Notes under the pieces: model-generated
Database searches by the model: none
What the model saw: the letters and a program-made list of their open reading frames with translations, nothing else
What the model was told of the DNA's origin: nothing
From: Pararhizobium sp. YC-54
Lineage (GTDB): Bacteria > Pseudomonadota > Alphaproteobacteria > Rhizobiales > Rhizobiaceae
Direction of reading: 5' to 3'
NCBI RefSeq assembly: GCF_025847205.1
Contig: NZ_JAOYTH010000020.1
Coordinates: 46,208 to 110,207 of the forward strand
DNA length: 64,000 nt
Shown here: positions 9,583-19,016 of the stretch, one piece after another
Layout: every line of letters begins with the position of its first letter
Position numbering within the stretch: position 1 is the first letter of the stretch
Translations under genes and position numbers: made by a program

Positions 9583-10406
9583 CCCCCCACGTTTTCCTAC
9601 CCACTACGAAGGATGCTTTCGTCGTAGCAAGCGAAGTCCCGGCATGTGAGTTCATCCATGTGGGGAAACAGTTTGGCACGCTGGAGGTGCTGCGCGACAT
9701 CAACCTTGAGGTGAGGCGCGCGGAGAAGGTCGCCCTGATCGGCCCGTCCGGCTCCGGAAAATCGACGCTGTTGCGGACCCTGATGACGCTTGAGACAATC
9801 AATGCAGGCGAGATCAAGGTGAACGGCGAAACCTTGACCAATGGCTCCTGGACACCTGATCAGCAGCGCTCAGACAAGCCCGCTGCCCGTGCTCGGCGCC
9901 GGCGCATCGGTATGGTCTTCCAACAGTTCAACCTGTTCCCGCATATGACCGCTGCCGAGAACGTCGCCGTGGCACCGCGGAAGGTGCTCGGCCTCCCGCG
10001 CAACGAGGCTGAGGAGCGGGCGCAGAAGTACCTGTCGATGGTCGGGATGAGCGCCAAGGCGAACGAACTGCCCCTGAGGCTTTCCGGTGGCCAGCAGCAG
10101 CGCGTCGCCATAGCACGATCGCTGGCGATGGAGCCTGAGATCATGCTTTTCGACGAAGTCACTTCGGCGCTTGACCCCGAACTCGTCGGCGAAGTCCTTG
10201 CCGTGCTTCGCAAGCTCGGTGAGGAGAGTGATCTGACCATGCTGCTCGTGACACACCAGATGGAGTTCGCGCGTAACTTCGCCGACAGGGTCGCCTTCCT
10301 CTGGCAGGGTCAGATCCACGAAGTCGCCGAAGCAAAGTCGATCTTCGATAACCCGACCGAAGAACGCACGAGGCAGTTCCTGCGTGCAGTTCTAGAATCT
10401 CACTAG
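9567..10406 (+). CDS. ehuA: ABC transporter ATPase, EhuA-like
   Basis: 279-residue ATP-binding subunit of the importer. Walker A is GPSGSGKST, the ABC signature LSGGQQQR, Walker B IMLFDEVTSALDPE, with a Q-loop FQQFNLFPHMT. A short insert around ARARRR separates Walker A from the Q-loop, as in EhuA and HisP-like proteins. Starts at 9567 or at the in-frame ATG 9579, which overlaps the permease stop as ATGA. It is the last gene of the operon. Confidence 0.7.
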   Translation: MDESMTPHVFLPTTKDAFVVASEVPACEFIHVGKQFGTLEVLRDINLEVRRAEKVALIGPSGSGKSTLLRTLMTLETINAGEIKVNGETLTNGSWTPDQQRSDKPAARARRRRIGMVFQQFNLFPHMTAAENVAVAPRKVLGLPRNEAEERAQKYLSMVGMSAKANELPLRLSGGQQQRVAIARSLAMEPEIMLFDEVTSALDPELVGEVLAVLRKLGEESDLTMLLVTHQMEFARNFADRVAFLWQGQIHEVAEAKSIFDNPTEERTRQFLRAVLESH

Positions 10407-10478
10407 TCGCCCGCGAAGAACGACGATTAGCCGGTTGCGGTTGGAATATTGGGGCTGGCAGTTTGTATAAAGCGAGAG

Positions 10479-10706
10479 CTACGCAGATGATTGGCAGGCA
10501 AACCTGATCCCTTCGAGGAAGCGGCGGAAGTTGTAGCCCACGGCTGCGAGGACAGCGTTGGCGGCGTCGCCGTTTGGTCTCGCAAGATGGTTGCGGCCAA
10601 TGCGGTGGTCTTCTTTTAAATGTCTAATGACGTGTTCAATGGCGGATCGTCTTCGCATCAGGCGTTCTAGGTGTTCGGTTATCCCGCGTTTCTGACGCAA
10701 CTGCAC
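10479..10706 (-). pseudogene. IS5-family transposase C-terminal remnant
   Basis: About 75 codons that match the C-terminal end of IS5-family DDE transposases: a charged stretch (RRRSAIEHVIRHLKEDHRIGRN) followed by GDAANAVLAAVGYNFRRFLEG. The catalytic N-terminal part and inverted repeats are not visible, so it is a dead fragment. It lies between the transporter operon and the GlxA-type regulator gene, and marks past insertion activity in this cargo block. The rest of the stretch 10707-10903 holds nothing I recognise apart from the presumed promoter of the regulator gene. Confidence 0.75.
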
Positions 10707-10903
10707 GGCAAGGGCCGCCTTCCGATCGGGTCGACCATTAAAAAAGCAAAAGCCTTACCGGACGATTTTTCGATGGGCGTGTCGAGCGTGGCGAAGATCG
10801 GTTCTTTCGACTGATACATACATCCAAGTATCGGCGCTTGGGCACTTGTGATCGGACACAACACGATTTTAGTTAATGATCGCCGAGGCGAGGGAGTGAT
10901 ACG

Positions 10904-11944
10904 ATGCGACATGAGCAGGCTAGGAAGGATGACGCGAAGGGTCAGGTAAGCCGGCTCAAGGTCGGTTTCGTGATTTCCCGCTCATTCACGCTTTCCGCCT
11001 TTGCCATGTTCATCGATACGTTGCGTCTTGCAAGCGACGAGCAGGACCGGTCCGGCAGGATCAGGGCCGATTGGCAAGTGTTGGGCAGCACGCGTCATCT
11101 GATCGCGTCGAGCTGTGGCGTGCGGGTCGCACCAACATCGGATTTCGTTGATCCCAGCCGCTTCGATTACATCGTCGTCGTCGGGGGCTTGCTGAACAGG
11201 GAAGAGCCTGTCGATCGGGAAACCGTAGCGTTTCTGAAGCTAGCCGACACCAGGAAGGTGCCTTTGCTCGGTTTGTGCACCGGCACCTTCATTCTCGCCG
11301 AGGCCGGCCTGATGAAAAACCATGAGGTCTGCGTGAGCTGGCTGCATGCCAGGGCGTTCAAGGAGCGGTTTCCGGATCTTTCTGTCCGCGGGGACAGGAT
11401 CTTCAATCTCGATCGACGCCGTGGATCGTGCGCCGGCGGCAGCAGCGCGGCTGATATGGCAGCCGCTCTCGTGCGACGTCATATCAGCCCGGAGGCCGAG
11501 CGCAACGCGCTCGAAGTGTTGCAAATCGAAAAGGCACGCTCTCCTCTGGAAATCCAACCACGCCGGCCCCTTTTTTACGAAGAGTACAAGGATTCACGAC
11601 TGCAGGCGGTGATGATCATGATGGAGCAGAATCTGGACGGTAACATGCCGATTGTCCAGCTGGCGGCATCCGTGGGGGTGACGCGTCGGCAGTTGGAGCG
11701 GATTTTCGAGAAGGAGGCTGGGATGTCGCCTGCGCGTGCCTATGCACGTGTTCGGCTGGAGCGTGCCAAGGTGCTACTGTCGCAGACCAAGCTACCGCTT
11801 ATTGATATCGCGATGGATGTTGGCTTTAACAGTGCCTCGCAATTCACACGCTCATTCCGCAAGGAGTTCGGACAGACACCGTCACTGGTGCGTTCTGCAC
11901 TGCAAGTGAACCGCGCCGGGTTTGCCGGAGACCGTTTGGTTTAA
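10904..11944 (+). CDS. GlxA-family transcriptional regulator (DJ-1/PfpI domain + AraC HTH)
   Basis: 346-residue regulator: residues about 18-200 form a class-I-glutamine-amidotransferase-like (DJ-1/PfpI) sensor domain with the nucleophile-elbow sequence LLGLCTGTFILAEAG, and residues about 240-330 carry two AraC-type helix-turn-helices (IVQLAASVGVTRRQLERIF and LIDIAMDVGFNSASQFTRSFRKEFG). Relatives control catabolism of choline, betaine, carnitine, arginine and similar nitrogen compounds. It is convergent with the M24 hydrolase gene and likely regulates the surrounding catabolic cluster. A close relative sits at 48275-49309. Confidence 0.85.
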   Translation: MRHEQARKDDAKGQVSRLKVGFVISRSFTLSAFAMFIDTLRLASDEQDRSGRIRADWQVLGSTRHLIASSCGVRVAPTSDFVDPSRFDYIVVVGGLLNREEPVDRETVAFLKLADTRKVPLLGLCTGTFILAEAGLMKNHEVCVSWLHARAFKERFPDLSVRGDRIFNLDRRRGSCAGGSSAADMAAALVRRHISPEAERNALEVLQIEKARSPLEIQPRRPLFYEEYKDSRLQAVMIMMEQNLDGNMPIVQLAASVGVTRRQLERIFEKEAGMSPARAYARVRLERAKVLLSQTKLPLIDIAMDVGFNSASQFTRSFRKEFGQTPSLVRSALQVNRAGFAGDRLV

Positions 11945-11991
11945 GTTATGAATCCCGGCACTGCGGGTGCGGTGCCGGAATATTATCAGGA

Positions 11992-13170
11992 CTAAACCGT
12001 GAAGAGGCGTCGGTCCACATTGGTCAGGCGCTCGCCGCCGCGCTCGGTGACAACGAAGGATTCCGAGATGGCAACGCCGTAGTCCTCCAGCCATACGCCC
12101 GACTGGAAGTGAAAACACATTCCTGACTGAAGAACGGTCTTCTCACCTGGACGGATGCTCACGGTCTTCTCGCCCCAGTCCGGCGGGAAGTTAATACCGA
12201 TCGAGTAGCCTACGCGGCTGTCCTTGCGGTAACCGTACTTGCGGAGGATGGCCTGCCACGTAGCCTCGACATCTTCTACCACAGTGCCTGCCTTGGCAGC
12301 CGCCAAGGCAGCATCTCCGCCCTCGACGATCGCGTCCGCAAGGCGCCTGACATCATCGCCCGGCTTGCCGATCGAAATCGTGCGCGACAGGGGCGCATGG
12401 TAGTGGCGTCGAACACCCGCCAGCTCCATCACCACCAACCCGCTGTCAGGCAGCGGCGAGCTGGTCCAGGTAAGGTGCGGGGTGCTGGTGCCCTCGCCCA
12501 CCTGGATAAGGGGCACGCAGCTCGCATAGTCTCCGTGCTTCCCGTCGATGCCCCGAACCTGAGATTGATAGACCTCTGCGATGATCTCGTTCTCCGGGAC
12601 GCCGGGCCTCAGCAGCCCGATGGCCTCGTTCATGACCTTAGTGACCAAGTGTCCGGCCTCGCGCATATAGACGAGTTCTGCGTCGGACTTGACCAGACGC
12701 GCCCAATTGACCAATTCGCGGCTGTCCGTGATTGTCGCCAACGGTAGTCCCTTGACGATATGGTGGTGGGCTCGGGCGGTGTAATAGAGTGCATCCAGCT
12801 CCACACCAACGCGCGCCTTTTCCCAGCCGCGGGACTTGATCAGGTCACACAGCTCGTCGAACGCATGTTCCTCTGGATGATGGACGAGGCGTTCGGAGAA
12901 GGAGATTATGTTGTCAGCAGAAAGGTCAGTCGTGATCACGGCGGACTTCGCATCCTGAGCGCGACCGAACCAAATCGGTTCATCCTGATCGACATGAACG
13001 ACCACGGCCTGCGGGGTGTAGAATGACCAGCCGTCAAACCCGGTGAGCCAACTCATGTTGGCGGGGTCCTCGCAGATGAGCAGATCTATGCCTGCTTTGG
13101 CCATACGGCCTTTCACATCCGCTACCCGTCCCTGATATTCAGCAGCGCTAAAAGCCTTTTCGAACGCCAT
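11992..13170 (-). CDS. doeA: M24-family hydrolase, ectoine hydrolase (DoeA/EutD)-like
   Basis: 392-residue protein with the pita-bread (M24 aminopeptidase/creatinase) fold. Signature stretches NMSWLTGFDGWSFYTPQ, HYHAPLSRTISIGKP and FPPDWGEKTVSIRPGEKT correspond closely to DoeA of Halomonas and EutD of Sinorhizobium, which open the ectoine or hydroxyectoine ring to N-acetyl-diaminobutyrate species. Other members are Xaa-Pro peptidases or creatinases, so the substrate is an inference. The gene lies 45 nt behind the aldehyde dehydrogenase gene on the same strand and is probably cotranscribed with it. Confidence 0.65.
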   Translation of the reverse strand: MAFEKAFSAAEYQGRVADVKGRMAKAGIDLLICEDPANMSWLTGFDGWSFYTPQAVVVHVDQDEPIWFGRAQDAKSAVITTDLSADNIISFSERLVHHPEEHAFDELCDLIKSRGWEKARVGVELDALYYTARAHHHIVKGLPLATITDSRELVNWARLVKSDAELVYMREAGHLVTKVMNEAIGLLRPGVPENEIIAEVYQSQVRGIDGKHGDYASCVPLIQVGEGTSTPHLTWTSSPLPDSGLVVMELAGVRRHYHAPLSRTISIGKPGDDVRRLADAIVEGGDAALAAAKAGTVVEDVEATWQAILRKYGYRKDSRVGYSIGINFPPDWGEKTVSIRPGEKTVLQSGMCFHFQSGVWLEDYGVAISESFVVTERGGERLTNVDRRLFTV

Positions 13171-13215
13171 AGTTTTATATCCCTTCTTACTCGATATTTA
13201 TTTCAATGGGTGTCA

Positions 13216-14718
13216 TCAAACGTAAAGGTCGTTGCCGACCGCCGACCATATCGTTTTGGTTTGCTGATACTGCTGCATGGCCTCGAGACCCTTGTCTCGC
13301 GCAGACGAACCCGAGAGCTTATATCCACCGAAAGGCGTCGTAACATCGCCCTCAGAGAAAGAGTTTATGGACACAGTCCCGCAAGGTATCCGGCGCGCGA
13401 GAGCGTAGCCCTTCGAGAAGTCTCGCGTGAAAATCGAGGCGTGGAGGCCATATTTGGTGTCACATGCAATCCGGAGTGCCTCCTCGGCCCCATTGGCAGC
13501 GATGACACCCAAGACGGGGCCGAAGATCTCTTCCTTGGCAATCGTCATATCGGGTGTCATGTCATTGAACAGGATCGGAGAAACAAAAAAGCCCTTCGAC
13601 GGCGCCCCTGGACCTTCAATCACGGTCGCGCCCTCTTTTCGACCCAAGGCGATGAAATCGGCCACACGGTCTCGGTGGCTCCTCGTGATCATCGGACCCA
13701 GCTCCGTCTGTGGATCCAGCGGATTCCCCACTTTAATCGCTTTGAAACGCACCTGCAGCTTTTCCACGAACTCGTCGCGTCGTGACACATCGACAAGCTG
13801 ACGCATGTTTGCCGAACAATTCTGGCCCGCATTCCAATATGCTGCGAGTGCTGCGTGGTTGATTAGGTCATCATTGATCTCAGCATCTGCCAAAACGATC
13901 AGTGGGCTCTTGCCACCCATCTCCAAAGCAACGCGCTTCAGGTTGCTCTCCGAAGCGTACTGCAGAAAGAGCGCCCCCACCTCCGACGAGCCAGTGAAGG
14001 AGACCGCGTCGACATCTCCATGAAGACCTAGTGCCCTTCCAGCGACCTCGCCCGTTCCCGGCACGACGTTAAATACGCCGGAGGGCAAGCCCGCCTCGAG
14101 AGCGAGTTCGGCTAGCCTGATCGAAGTCAAAGGCGATTGCTCAGCTGGCTTCAGAACGACAGAGCAACCGGATGCCAATGCTGGAGCAACTTTCCAGGCA
14201 GTAATGAGAAGAGGAAAATTCCAAGGCAGGACCAGACCTACAACGCCGACGGGCTCCTCGATCACCAATGCCAAAACGTCGTTGTCCGTTGGCGCAACCT
14301 TGCCGTAGGTCTTGTCCAGCAGTTCAGCGTACCAGCGGAAAAACTTCGGGACCTCGTTTCCGATCTCATTGAGACAATCCGTGATGGGCTTTCCCGTGTC
14401 GATCGACTCCAGTACCGACAACTCTTCTGAATTCGCCCTTATCAGATCAGCCAGCTTGAACAGGACATCCTTACGCTTCGAGATGTTTGCCCTTGACCAT
14501 GAACCGCCTTCAAATGCCCTCCGCGCCGATCTCACAGCTTCATCAATGTCGTCGGCTCCGCAGCTCGTCACCGAGGTGAGCACAGCTTCAGTGGCTGGAT
14601 TTACTGTCTCGAAGCTTTGCCTCGACTTTGCATCAACAACCTCGCCACCAATGACGGCATTTCGTGGAAGACTGATTTTAGAAGCAATCTCTTCATAACG
14701 GGCTGTAAGTGTGGCCAT
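13216..14718 (-). CDS. NAD(P)-dependent aldehyde dehydrogenase
   Basis: 500-residue member of the aldehyde dehydrogenase superfamily. Visible landmarks: oxyanion Asn in PWNFPLL, cofactor motif FTGSSEVG, general-base Glu in LEMGGKSP, catalytic Cys in NAGQNCSANM, and the C-terminal PFGGYKLSGSS. The type resembles PuuC/betaine-aldehyde enzymes and DoeC (aspartate-semialdehyde oxidation in ectoine breakdown). It heads a two-gene operon with the M24 hydrolase and is divergent from the threonine-aldolase-like gene across a 222-nt promoter region. It may oxidise the aldehyde released by that enzyme. Confidence 0.8.
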   Translation of the reverse strand: MATLTARYEEIASKISLPRNAVIGGEVVDAKSRQSFETVNPATEAVLTSVTSCGADDIDEAVRSARRAFEGGSWSRANISKRKDVLFKLADLIRANSEELSVLESIDTGKPITDCLNEIGNEVPKFFRWYAELLDKTYGKVAPTDNDVLALVIEEPVGVVGLVLPWNFPLLITAWKVAPALASGCSVVLKPAEQSPLTSIRLAELALEAGLPSGVFNVVPGTGEVAGRALGLHGDVDAVSFTGSSEVGALFLQYASESNLKRVALEMGGKSPLIVLADAEINDDLINHAALAAYWNAGQNCSANMRQLVDVSRRDEFVEKLQVRFKAIKVGNPLDPQTELGPMITRSHRDRVADFIALGRKEGATVIEGPGAPSKGFFVSPILFNDMTPDMTIAKEEIFGPVLGVIAANGAEEALRIACDTKYGLHASIFTRDFSKGYALARRIPCGTVSINSFSEGDVTTPFGGYKLSGSSARDKGLEAMQQYQQTKTIWSAVGNDLYV

Positions 14719-14940
14719 GACGTTCCCTATTATTTTCTGCGACTTGCCGCGCGTTAGGCGCGAGAGCTGCCGGAAGTTTCATCGAGATTCGACGGAAACT
14801 CCGTCCGTTAACGCGAGCCAACGCGGAAAAACTGCATCGAATTTAACCTCAATCCAGAACGTATGGGCGCTGACAGTTTGCGACTGTGCTCACGATGCGC
14901 CCTTAAGGGCTAGACTAAGATTTAGAGAAGGGTTGGATAG

Positions 14941-15984
14941 ATGGACTTTCGCAGTGACAACGTTTCGAGCGTGTCTCCGGAAATCCTTGATGGTCTGCTT
15001 CGCACAAACCATGGGACTAGCACATCATACGGTGATGATAGCCTTACGCATGACGTGACGGCTAGGCTCCAAGAAATTTTCGAACACCCCGTGCGCTTTT
15101 TCCCTGTTCTAACCGGGACAGCGGCTAATGCATTGGGTCTATCAATCATCACTCCGCCTTACGGCGGGATATACTGCTCTGAGGACGCACATATTTACTA
15201 TGACGAATGTGCCGCCCCGGAGTTCTATACTGGTGGAGCGAAGCTTATCGGCCTCCCCAGCGTAAACGGTCGCTTCTCACAAGAAACGGTCGATGTCGCT
15301 GTGAAGAAGGGCTTCGACAATGGAGTGCATCATGCGAAACCGTCTGCTATCAGCATTACCCAAGCTACCGAGTTGGGTACCGTTTACTCTCCCGGCCAGA
15401 TTGGGGAGATATCGAACGTCTCGAAGAAATTCGGCATGTATCTACATATGGACGGAGCGCGCTTCGCGAACGCCGTTGCATCTCTAAACGTCTCCCCGGC
15501 AGAACTTACCTGGAAAGCCGGAGTCGACGTTTTGTGCTTTGGAGCTACGAAAAACGGTGCGCTTTCCGCTGAGGGCGTTCTTGTCTTCAACAAAGACATT
15601 GGCGAGGACCTGGCTTATCGCGTGAAGCGGTCCGGACATCTCACATCAAAATCTCGATTCATCTCAGCGCAGTGGCTTACGTACCTTTCTAACGACCTCT
15701 GGTTGAAAAATGCCCGTTGGGCAAACAAGATGGCACAACGCCTGTCGACCGAGCTTGGCCGCCTCCCATGCGCCAAGATCGTCTACCCCACTGAAGCAAA
15801 TGAAGTCTTCGTGTCAGTCAACAATCGGACGCTTGAAGCCCTGACGAGCAAAGGGGTCAAGTTTTCGCTCTGGAGCGCCGGCGAAACGAACGTTCTTCGC
15901 TTCGTGACATCCTTCAATACACCGGAAGCGGATGTCGATGCCTGCATCCGCGCATTCGCAGCGGACACTCTGATCGCTAGCTGA
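14941..15984 (+). CDS. Low-specificity threonine-aldolase-like PLP enzyme
   Basis: 347-residue fold-type I PLP enzyme of the LtaE (beta-eliminating lyase/threonine aldolase) family, which cleaves beta-hydroxy-alpha-amino acids to glycine plus an aldehyde. The PLP lysine is in CFGATKNGALSAEG, the cofactor-stacking region is PVLTGTAANALGL, and the conserved Asp precedes GARFANA. Starts at ATG 14941. First gene of the rightward catabolic operon, followed by a DadA-like oxidase; this pairing suggests glycine or another small amino acid is processed further. Real substrate unknown. Confidence 0.8.
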   Translation: MDFRSDNVSSVSPEILDGLLRTNHGTSTSYGDDSLTHDVTARLQEIFEHPVRFFPVLTGTAANALGLSIITPPYGGIYCSEDAHIYYDECAAPEFYTGGAKLIGLPSVNGRFSQETVDVAVKKGFDNGVHHAKPSAISITQATELGTVYSPGQIGEISNVSKKFGMYLHMDGARFANAVASLNVSPAELTWKAGVDVLCFGATKNGALSAEGVLVFNKDIGEDLAYRVKRSGHLTSKSRFISAQWLTYLSNDLWLKNARWANKMAQRLSTELGRLPCAKIVYPTEANEVFVSVNNRTLEALTSKGVKFSLWSAGETNVLRFVTSFNTPEADVDACIRAFAADTLIAS

Positions 15985-16040
15985 CCACCTTCAAACGACC
16001 AAAACCAAGGCTGCCGCCATATTGTTTCCAGGAGAGTGAA

Positions 16041-17294
16041 TTGCCTCATATAGTTGTGATTGGCGCTGGTATTACTGGCGTAGCAACTGCCTATGCCCTG
16101 TTGCAACAAGGCTTCAACGTAACAGTATTGGAGCGGCAGCGTTATGCAGCGATGGAAACATCGTTTGCCAACGGTGGACAGCTTTCTGCGAGCAATGCGG
16201 AAGTCTGGAACCACTGGTCCACCGTCCTCAAGGGCATACGGTGGATGGCTACGCGGAATGCTCCGCTTCTCATGAATCCAAGACCTTCCTGGCACAAGTA
16301 CAGTTGGCTTGCTGAATTCGTTTCCGGAATCGCGCGGTATCGAGATAACACGATTGAGACAACTCGATTGGCCATTGCCGCGCGCGATCACATGTTCACG
16401 ATTGCGAAGGACGAAGGCATCGAGTTCGACCACGTGCGTCGTGGCATTTTGCACATCTACTGGGACAAACCGGGCTTTGATCATGCGACGAGGGTCAATC
16501 GGCTTCTCGTTGAGGGTGGTCTTGACCGAAGACCTGTCACGCCTTCAGAGCTCGCAGATATTGAGCCTACACTTCACGGAAACTTTTACGGAGGTTTCTA
16601 CACGCCGTCCGACTCGACCGGTGACATTCATAAATATACGACTGGGCTCGCCAAAGCCTGTGTCAGGTATGGCGGAAAATTCATATATGATGCGGATGTC
16701 GTTGGGTTCGTTCGACGTAACGGCCAATGGACGACACGCTATCTCGCAGCACCGAGCGATGGTTCGACCGAAGCCAGTATTTCCTCGGACGGCATCGTCA
16801 TCTGTGCCGGCTCAGGGAGTCGGAAGTTTGCAGCTATGTTGGGTGACCGAGTCAACGTATACCCCGTCAAAGGCTACTCCATTACCGTTCACTTAGATGA
16901 CGAGGTGTCGCAAGCCGCTGCGCCGTGGGTAAGTCTGTTGGACGACAAGGCAAAAATCGTCACCAGTCGCCTTGGCGCGAACCGATTCAGGGTGGCTGGC
17001 ACTACTGAGTTCAACGGCCTGAATAGAGATATTCGCCACGACCGTGTGAAGCCGTTGGTGCAGTGGACACGCAGTCTTTTCCCTCAGGTAAGCACCGATC
17101 GTGTCGTGCCTTGGGCAGGCCTCCGACCAATGATGCCCAACATGATGCCTCGTTTTGGAGCGGGACGCTCCAATGGCATTTTCTATAACACTGGTCACGG
17201 ACATTTGGGCTGGACGCTGTCAGCTGCGACATCGGCATTGCTCGCTGAAACCATCGCGAAACGTATGCTCATTGAGCGCAACATGGCCGCCTAG
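16041..17294 (+). CDS. FAD-dependent D-amino acid dehydrogenase/glycine oxidase-like (DadA family)
   Basis: 417-residue DAO-type flavoprotein with an N-terminal dinucleotide fold (VVIGAGITGVATAYAL) and the C-terminal NTGHGHLGWTLSAATSALLAE typical of DadA. Such enzymes oxidise D-amino acids or small amines to oxo acids and pass electrons to the membrane. Start is TTG at 16041 with GGAGAG 4 nt upstream; no in-frame ATG or GTG start is nearby. Lies 56 nt after the threonine-aldolase-like gene, so one operon is likely. It could oxidise glycine to glyoxylate, but that is inference. Confidence 0.78.
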   Translation: MPHIVVIGAGITGVATAYALLQQGFNVTVLERQRYAAMETSFANGGQLSASNAEVWNHWSTVLKGIRWMATRNAPLLMNPRPSWHKYSWLAEFVSGIARYRDNTIETTRLAIAARDHMFTIAKDEGIEFDHVRRGILHIYWDKPGFDHATRVNRLLVEGGLDRRPVTPSELADIEPTLHGNFYGGFYTPSDSTGDIHKYTTGLAKACVRYGGKFIYDADVVGFVRRNGQWTTRYLAAPSDGSTEASISSDGIVICAGSGSRKFAAMLGDRVNVYPVKGYSITVHLDDEVSQAAAPWVSLLDDKAKIVTSRLGANRFRVAGTTEFNGLNRDIRHDRVKPLVQWTRSLFPQVSTDRVVPWAGLRPMMPNMMPRFGAGRSNGIFYNTGHGHLGWTLSAATSALLAETIAKRMLIERNMAA

Positions 17295-17343
17295 CGAGAC
17301 AACACCATGAAGAAACTCGATAGCGTTACATACACGAATTCGA

Positions 17344-17577
17344 TTTCAATATTTGGCGGGAATTGCCCGATTTCATCCGTAAGAAAGTCCTGCCCGGCAG
17401 CAGAACGCCAGCGACCCTCTTTACACGGCGATGGCGCCCAATTCGGTCGCCTTCCTGGCCGCCTGCGAGCTCGTGTTCAAGGGCCGCGAGCAGCCGAGCG
17501 GCTATATAAGCCGGCGCCCTGCATTTCGCAGAACTGAGCGAAAACCTCAGCAAACGAACCCTGTGAGACTTTCATGA
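17344..17577 (+). pseudogene. Malate synthase G C-terminal relic
   Basis: In one frame the DNA encodes [35 protein letters not shown] and [10 protein letters not shown], which resembles the extreme C-terminus of malate synthase G (glcB). An in-frame TAA lies at the left side (after FARFHP-like codons) and a few residues appear lost after MAPN. The frame ends in a TGA that overlaps the ATG of the following GlcG/HbpS gene as ATGA. In glc operons glcG and glcB are neighbours, which supports the assignment, but the match is from memory of the family and is short. Confidence 0.45.
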
Positions 17578-18005
17578 ATTCAATCAGTTTAACCCTTGCC
17601 AACTCCATCATCGGTCGTTGCTTTGCCCACGCAAAGGAAATGGGCTTCAAGCCGCTCAGTGTTGCCGTTCTAGATGCCGGGGGGCATCTAGTCGCCTTTC
17701 AGAAGCAAGACGGGGCATCTATGCTTCGATTTGAGATTGCATTTGGTAAGGCCTACGGTGCCTTGTCCGTCGGATTCGGTTCCCGTTGGCTCGAGAAGGC
17801 CGCAATTGACCGCCCTCATTTCGTTGCGGGTCTCACCGCCGTGTCTGGTGGGCAGATAATTCCGGTTCCGGGTGGTGTGCTCATTAGGGACCAAGACGGG
17901 GTCCTTATAGGTGCTGTTGGCGTGACCGGCGACACCTCGGATAACGACGAGGCTTCTGCAACGTCAGCGATTATAAGCGTCGGATTCGTATCTCAGGCGG
18001 ACTAG
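17574..18005 (+). CDS. GlcG/HbpS (DUF336) family protein
   Basis: 143-residue protein of the GlcG/HbpS/PduO-C family. Visible family pattern: [15 protein letters not shown] [18 protein letters not shown], the central [12 protein letters not shown], and [27 protein letters not shown]. Family members bind haem or cobalamin-like ligands or accompany glycolate/diol metabolism; the enzymatic role is not settled. It starts 4 nt inside the malate-synthase relic and would be transcribed from the threonine-aldolase promoter or its own. Confidence 0.8.
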   Translation: MNSISLTLANSIIGRCFAHAKEMGFKPLSVAVLDAGGHLVAFQKQDGASMLRFEIAFGKAYGALSVGFGSRWLEKAAIDRPHFVAGLTAVSGGQIIPVPGGVLIRDQDGVLIGAVGVTGDTSDNDEASATSAIISVGFVSQAD

Positions 18006-18371
18006 TGAGAGACAGCATCGCGTCAGTTGATTGACGTGGTGCTGTCTGTCTGTCGGCGAACTCCCCGACCAGAATAAATTGCGCAGAGCGTGGCCAGACG
18101 GACCCGACGGGTGCGAAACCGATTGCACGCTTTGTTAAAATGACACGGTTACGATATCACCGAGGGCACTGGTGCGCGCAACGTTCAACGTGTGATCCTC
18201 AACTTCTACACGCTCCGAGATTAAGGAATTTCTGCACAACATGGGATTGATTTCCTGCGATCCAACCCGGGCGACATCCGCTTCGCTTTTCCGACAGTCG
18301 GATGGTAAAACTTTGCCGCAATGGAAATCCGTTCAACAACATGCTTTGCAAATTTCCCGACAGGCCGCTCG
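18006..18371. other. Intergenic region before the Lrp-type regulator gene
   Basis: About 365 bases with no credible reading frame. It should contain the promoter for the Lrp-type regulator; I saw no strong hairpin, repeat or recognisable operator in it. Confidence 0.4.
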
Positions 18372-18851
18372 ATGAAACTAGACAATTATGATATCAAGAT
18401 CCTGCAAGCCATTCAGAAAAATGGAAGAATCACGAAAGCAAAACTTTCGGAGTTGGTCGGTTTGTCGGTGAGTCCATGTTTCGAAAGGCTCCGACGCCTC
18501 GAGCGGGCCGGCATAGTCCGAAGATACTTGGCTGACGTGGACATCGACCGCCTCTTCAGGTCGATCACGATGGTCGTAGAGTTTACCTTGCGTGACCATA
18601 CTACCGCGAGCGTTTTGCAATTTGAGACAGCGATTATAAAATGCCGGGAAGCTGTGGAATGTCATGGCGTGAACGGCCAAATCGACTACGTGGTAAAGTT
18701 TGTTTTCAGGGACATCGACCACTACCAAAGTGTGATAAGCAATCTAATCGAATTAAACGTCGGTATCGACAAGGTCACCACCTTCATTGTTACCAAGAAC
18801 GTAAAGCGCTTCAGCGAATATCCGATCGACGATTTGCATTCGGCGTCCTGA
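18372..18851 (+). CDS. Lrp/AsnC-family transcriptional regulator
   Basis: 159-residue regulator: N-terminal winged HTH (DNYDIKILQAIQKNGRITKA then LVGLSVSPCFERLRRLERAG) and a C-terminal RAM ligand-binding domain. The ATG at 18372 is chosen over the in-frame start at 18321 because MKLDNYDIKIL is the usual Lrp N-terminus. Ectoine-degradation clusters carry an Lrp-type regulator (DoeX/AsnC), so this gene adds to the resemblance. It probably senses a catabolic intermediate and controls the neighbouring operons. Confidence 0.85.
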   Translation: MKLDNYDIKILQAIQKNGRITKAKLSELVGLSVSPCFERLRRLERAGIVRRYLADVDIDRLFRSITMVVEFTLRDHTTASVLQFETAIIKCREAVECHGVNGQIDYVVKFVFRDIDHYQSVISNLIELNVGIDKVTTFIVTKNVKRFSEYPIDDLHSAS

Positions 18852-19016
18852 TTTTCGCGAAAGTCAGCGGAACTATGATAGAAGTTTCCCGGCAAAGATT
18901 TTTTCGACTTTGGGCACCATTCAGAAAATTGCACTGTCCCGGCGGCTGCTTTCGGAACTCTCCGAGCTTCAGGATGGTCCTAAATGCCTCGATTGTAACT
19001 CAAGGCAGGATGTCCG

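Noticed and set aside
14941..17294. Threonine aldolase plus DadA as carnitine biosynthesis (trimethyllysine route)
   Set aside because: The trimethyllysine and butyrobetaine dioxygenase genes required for that route are absent from the block.
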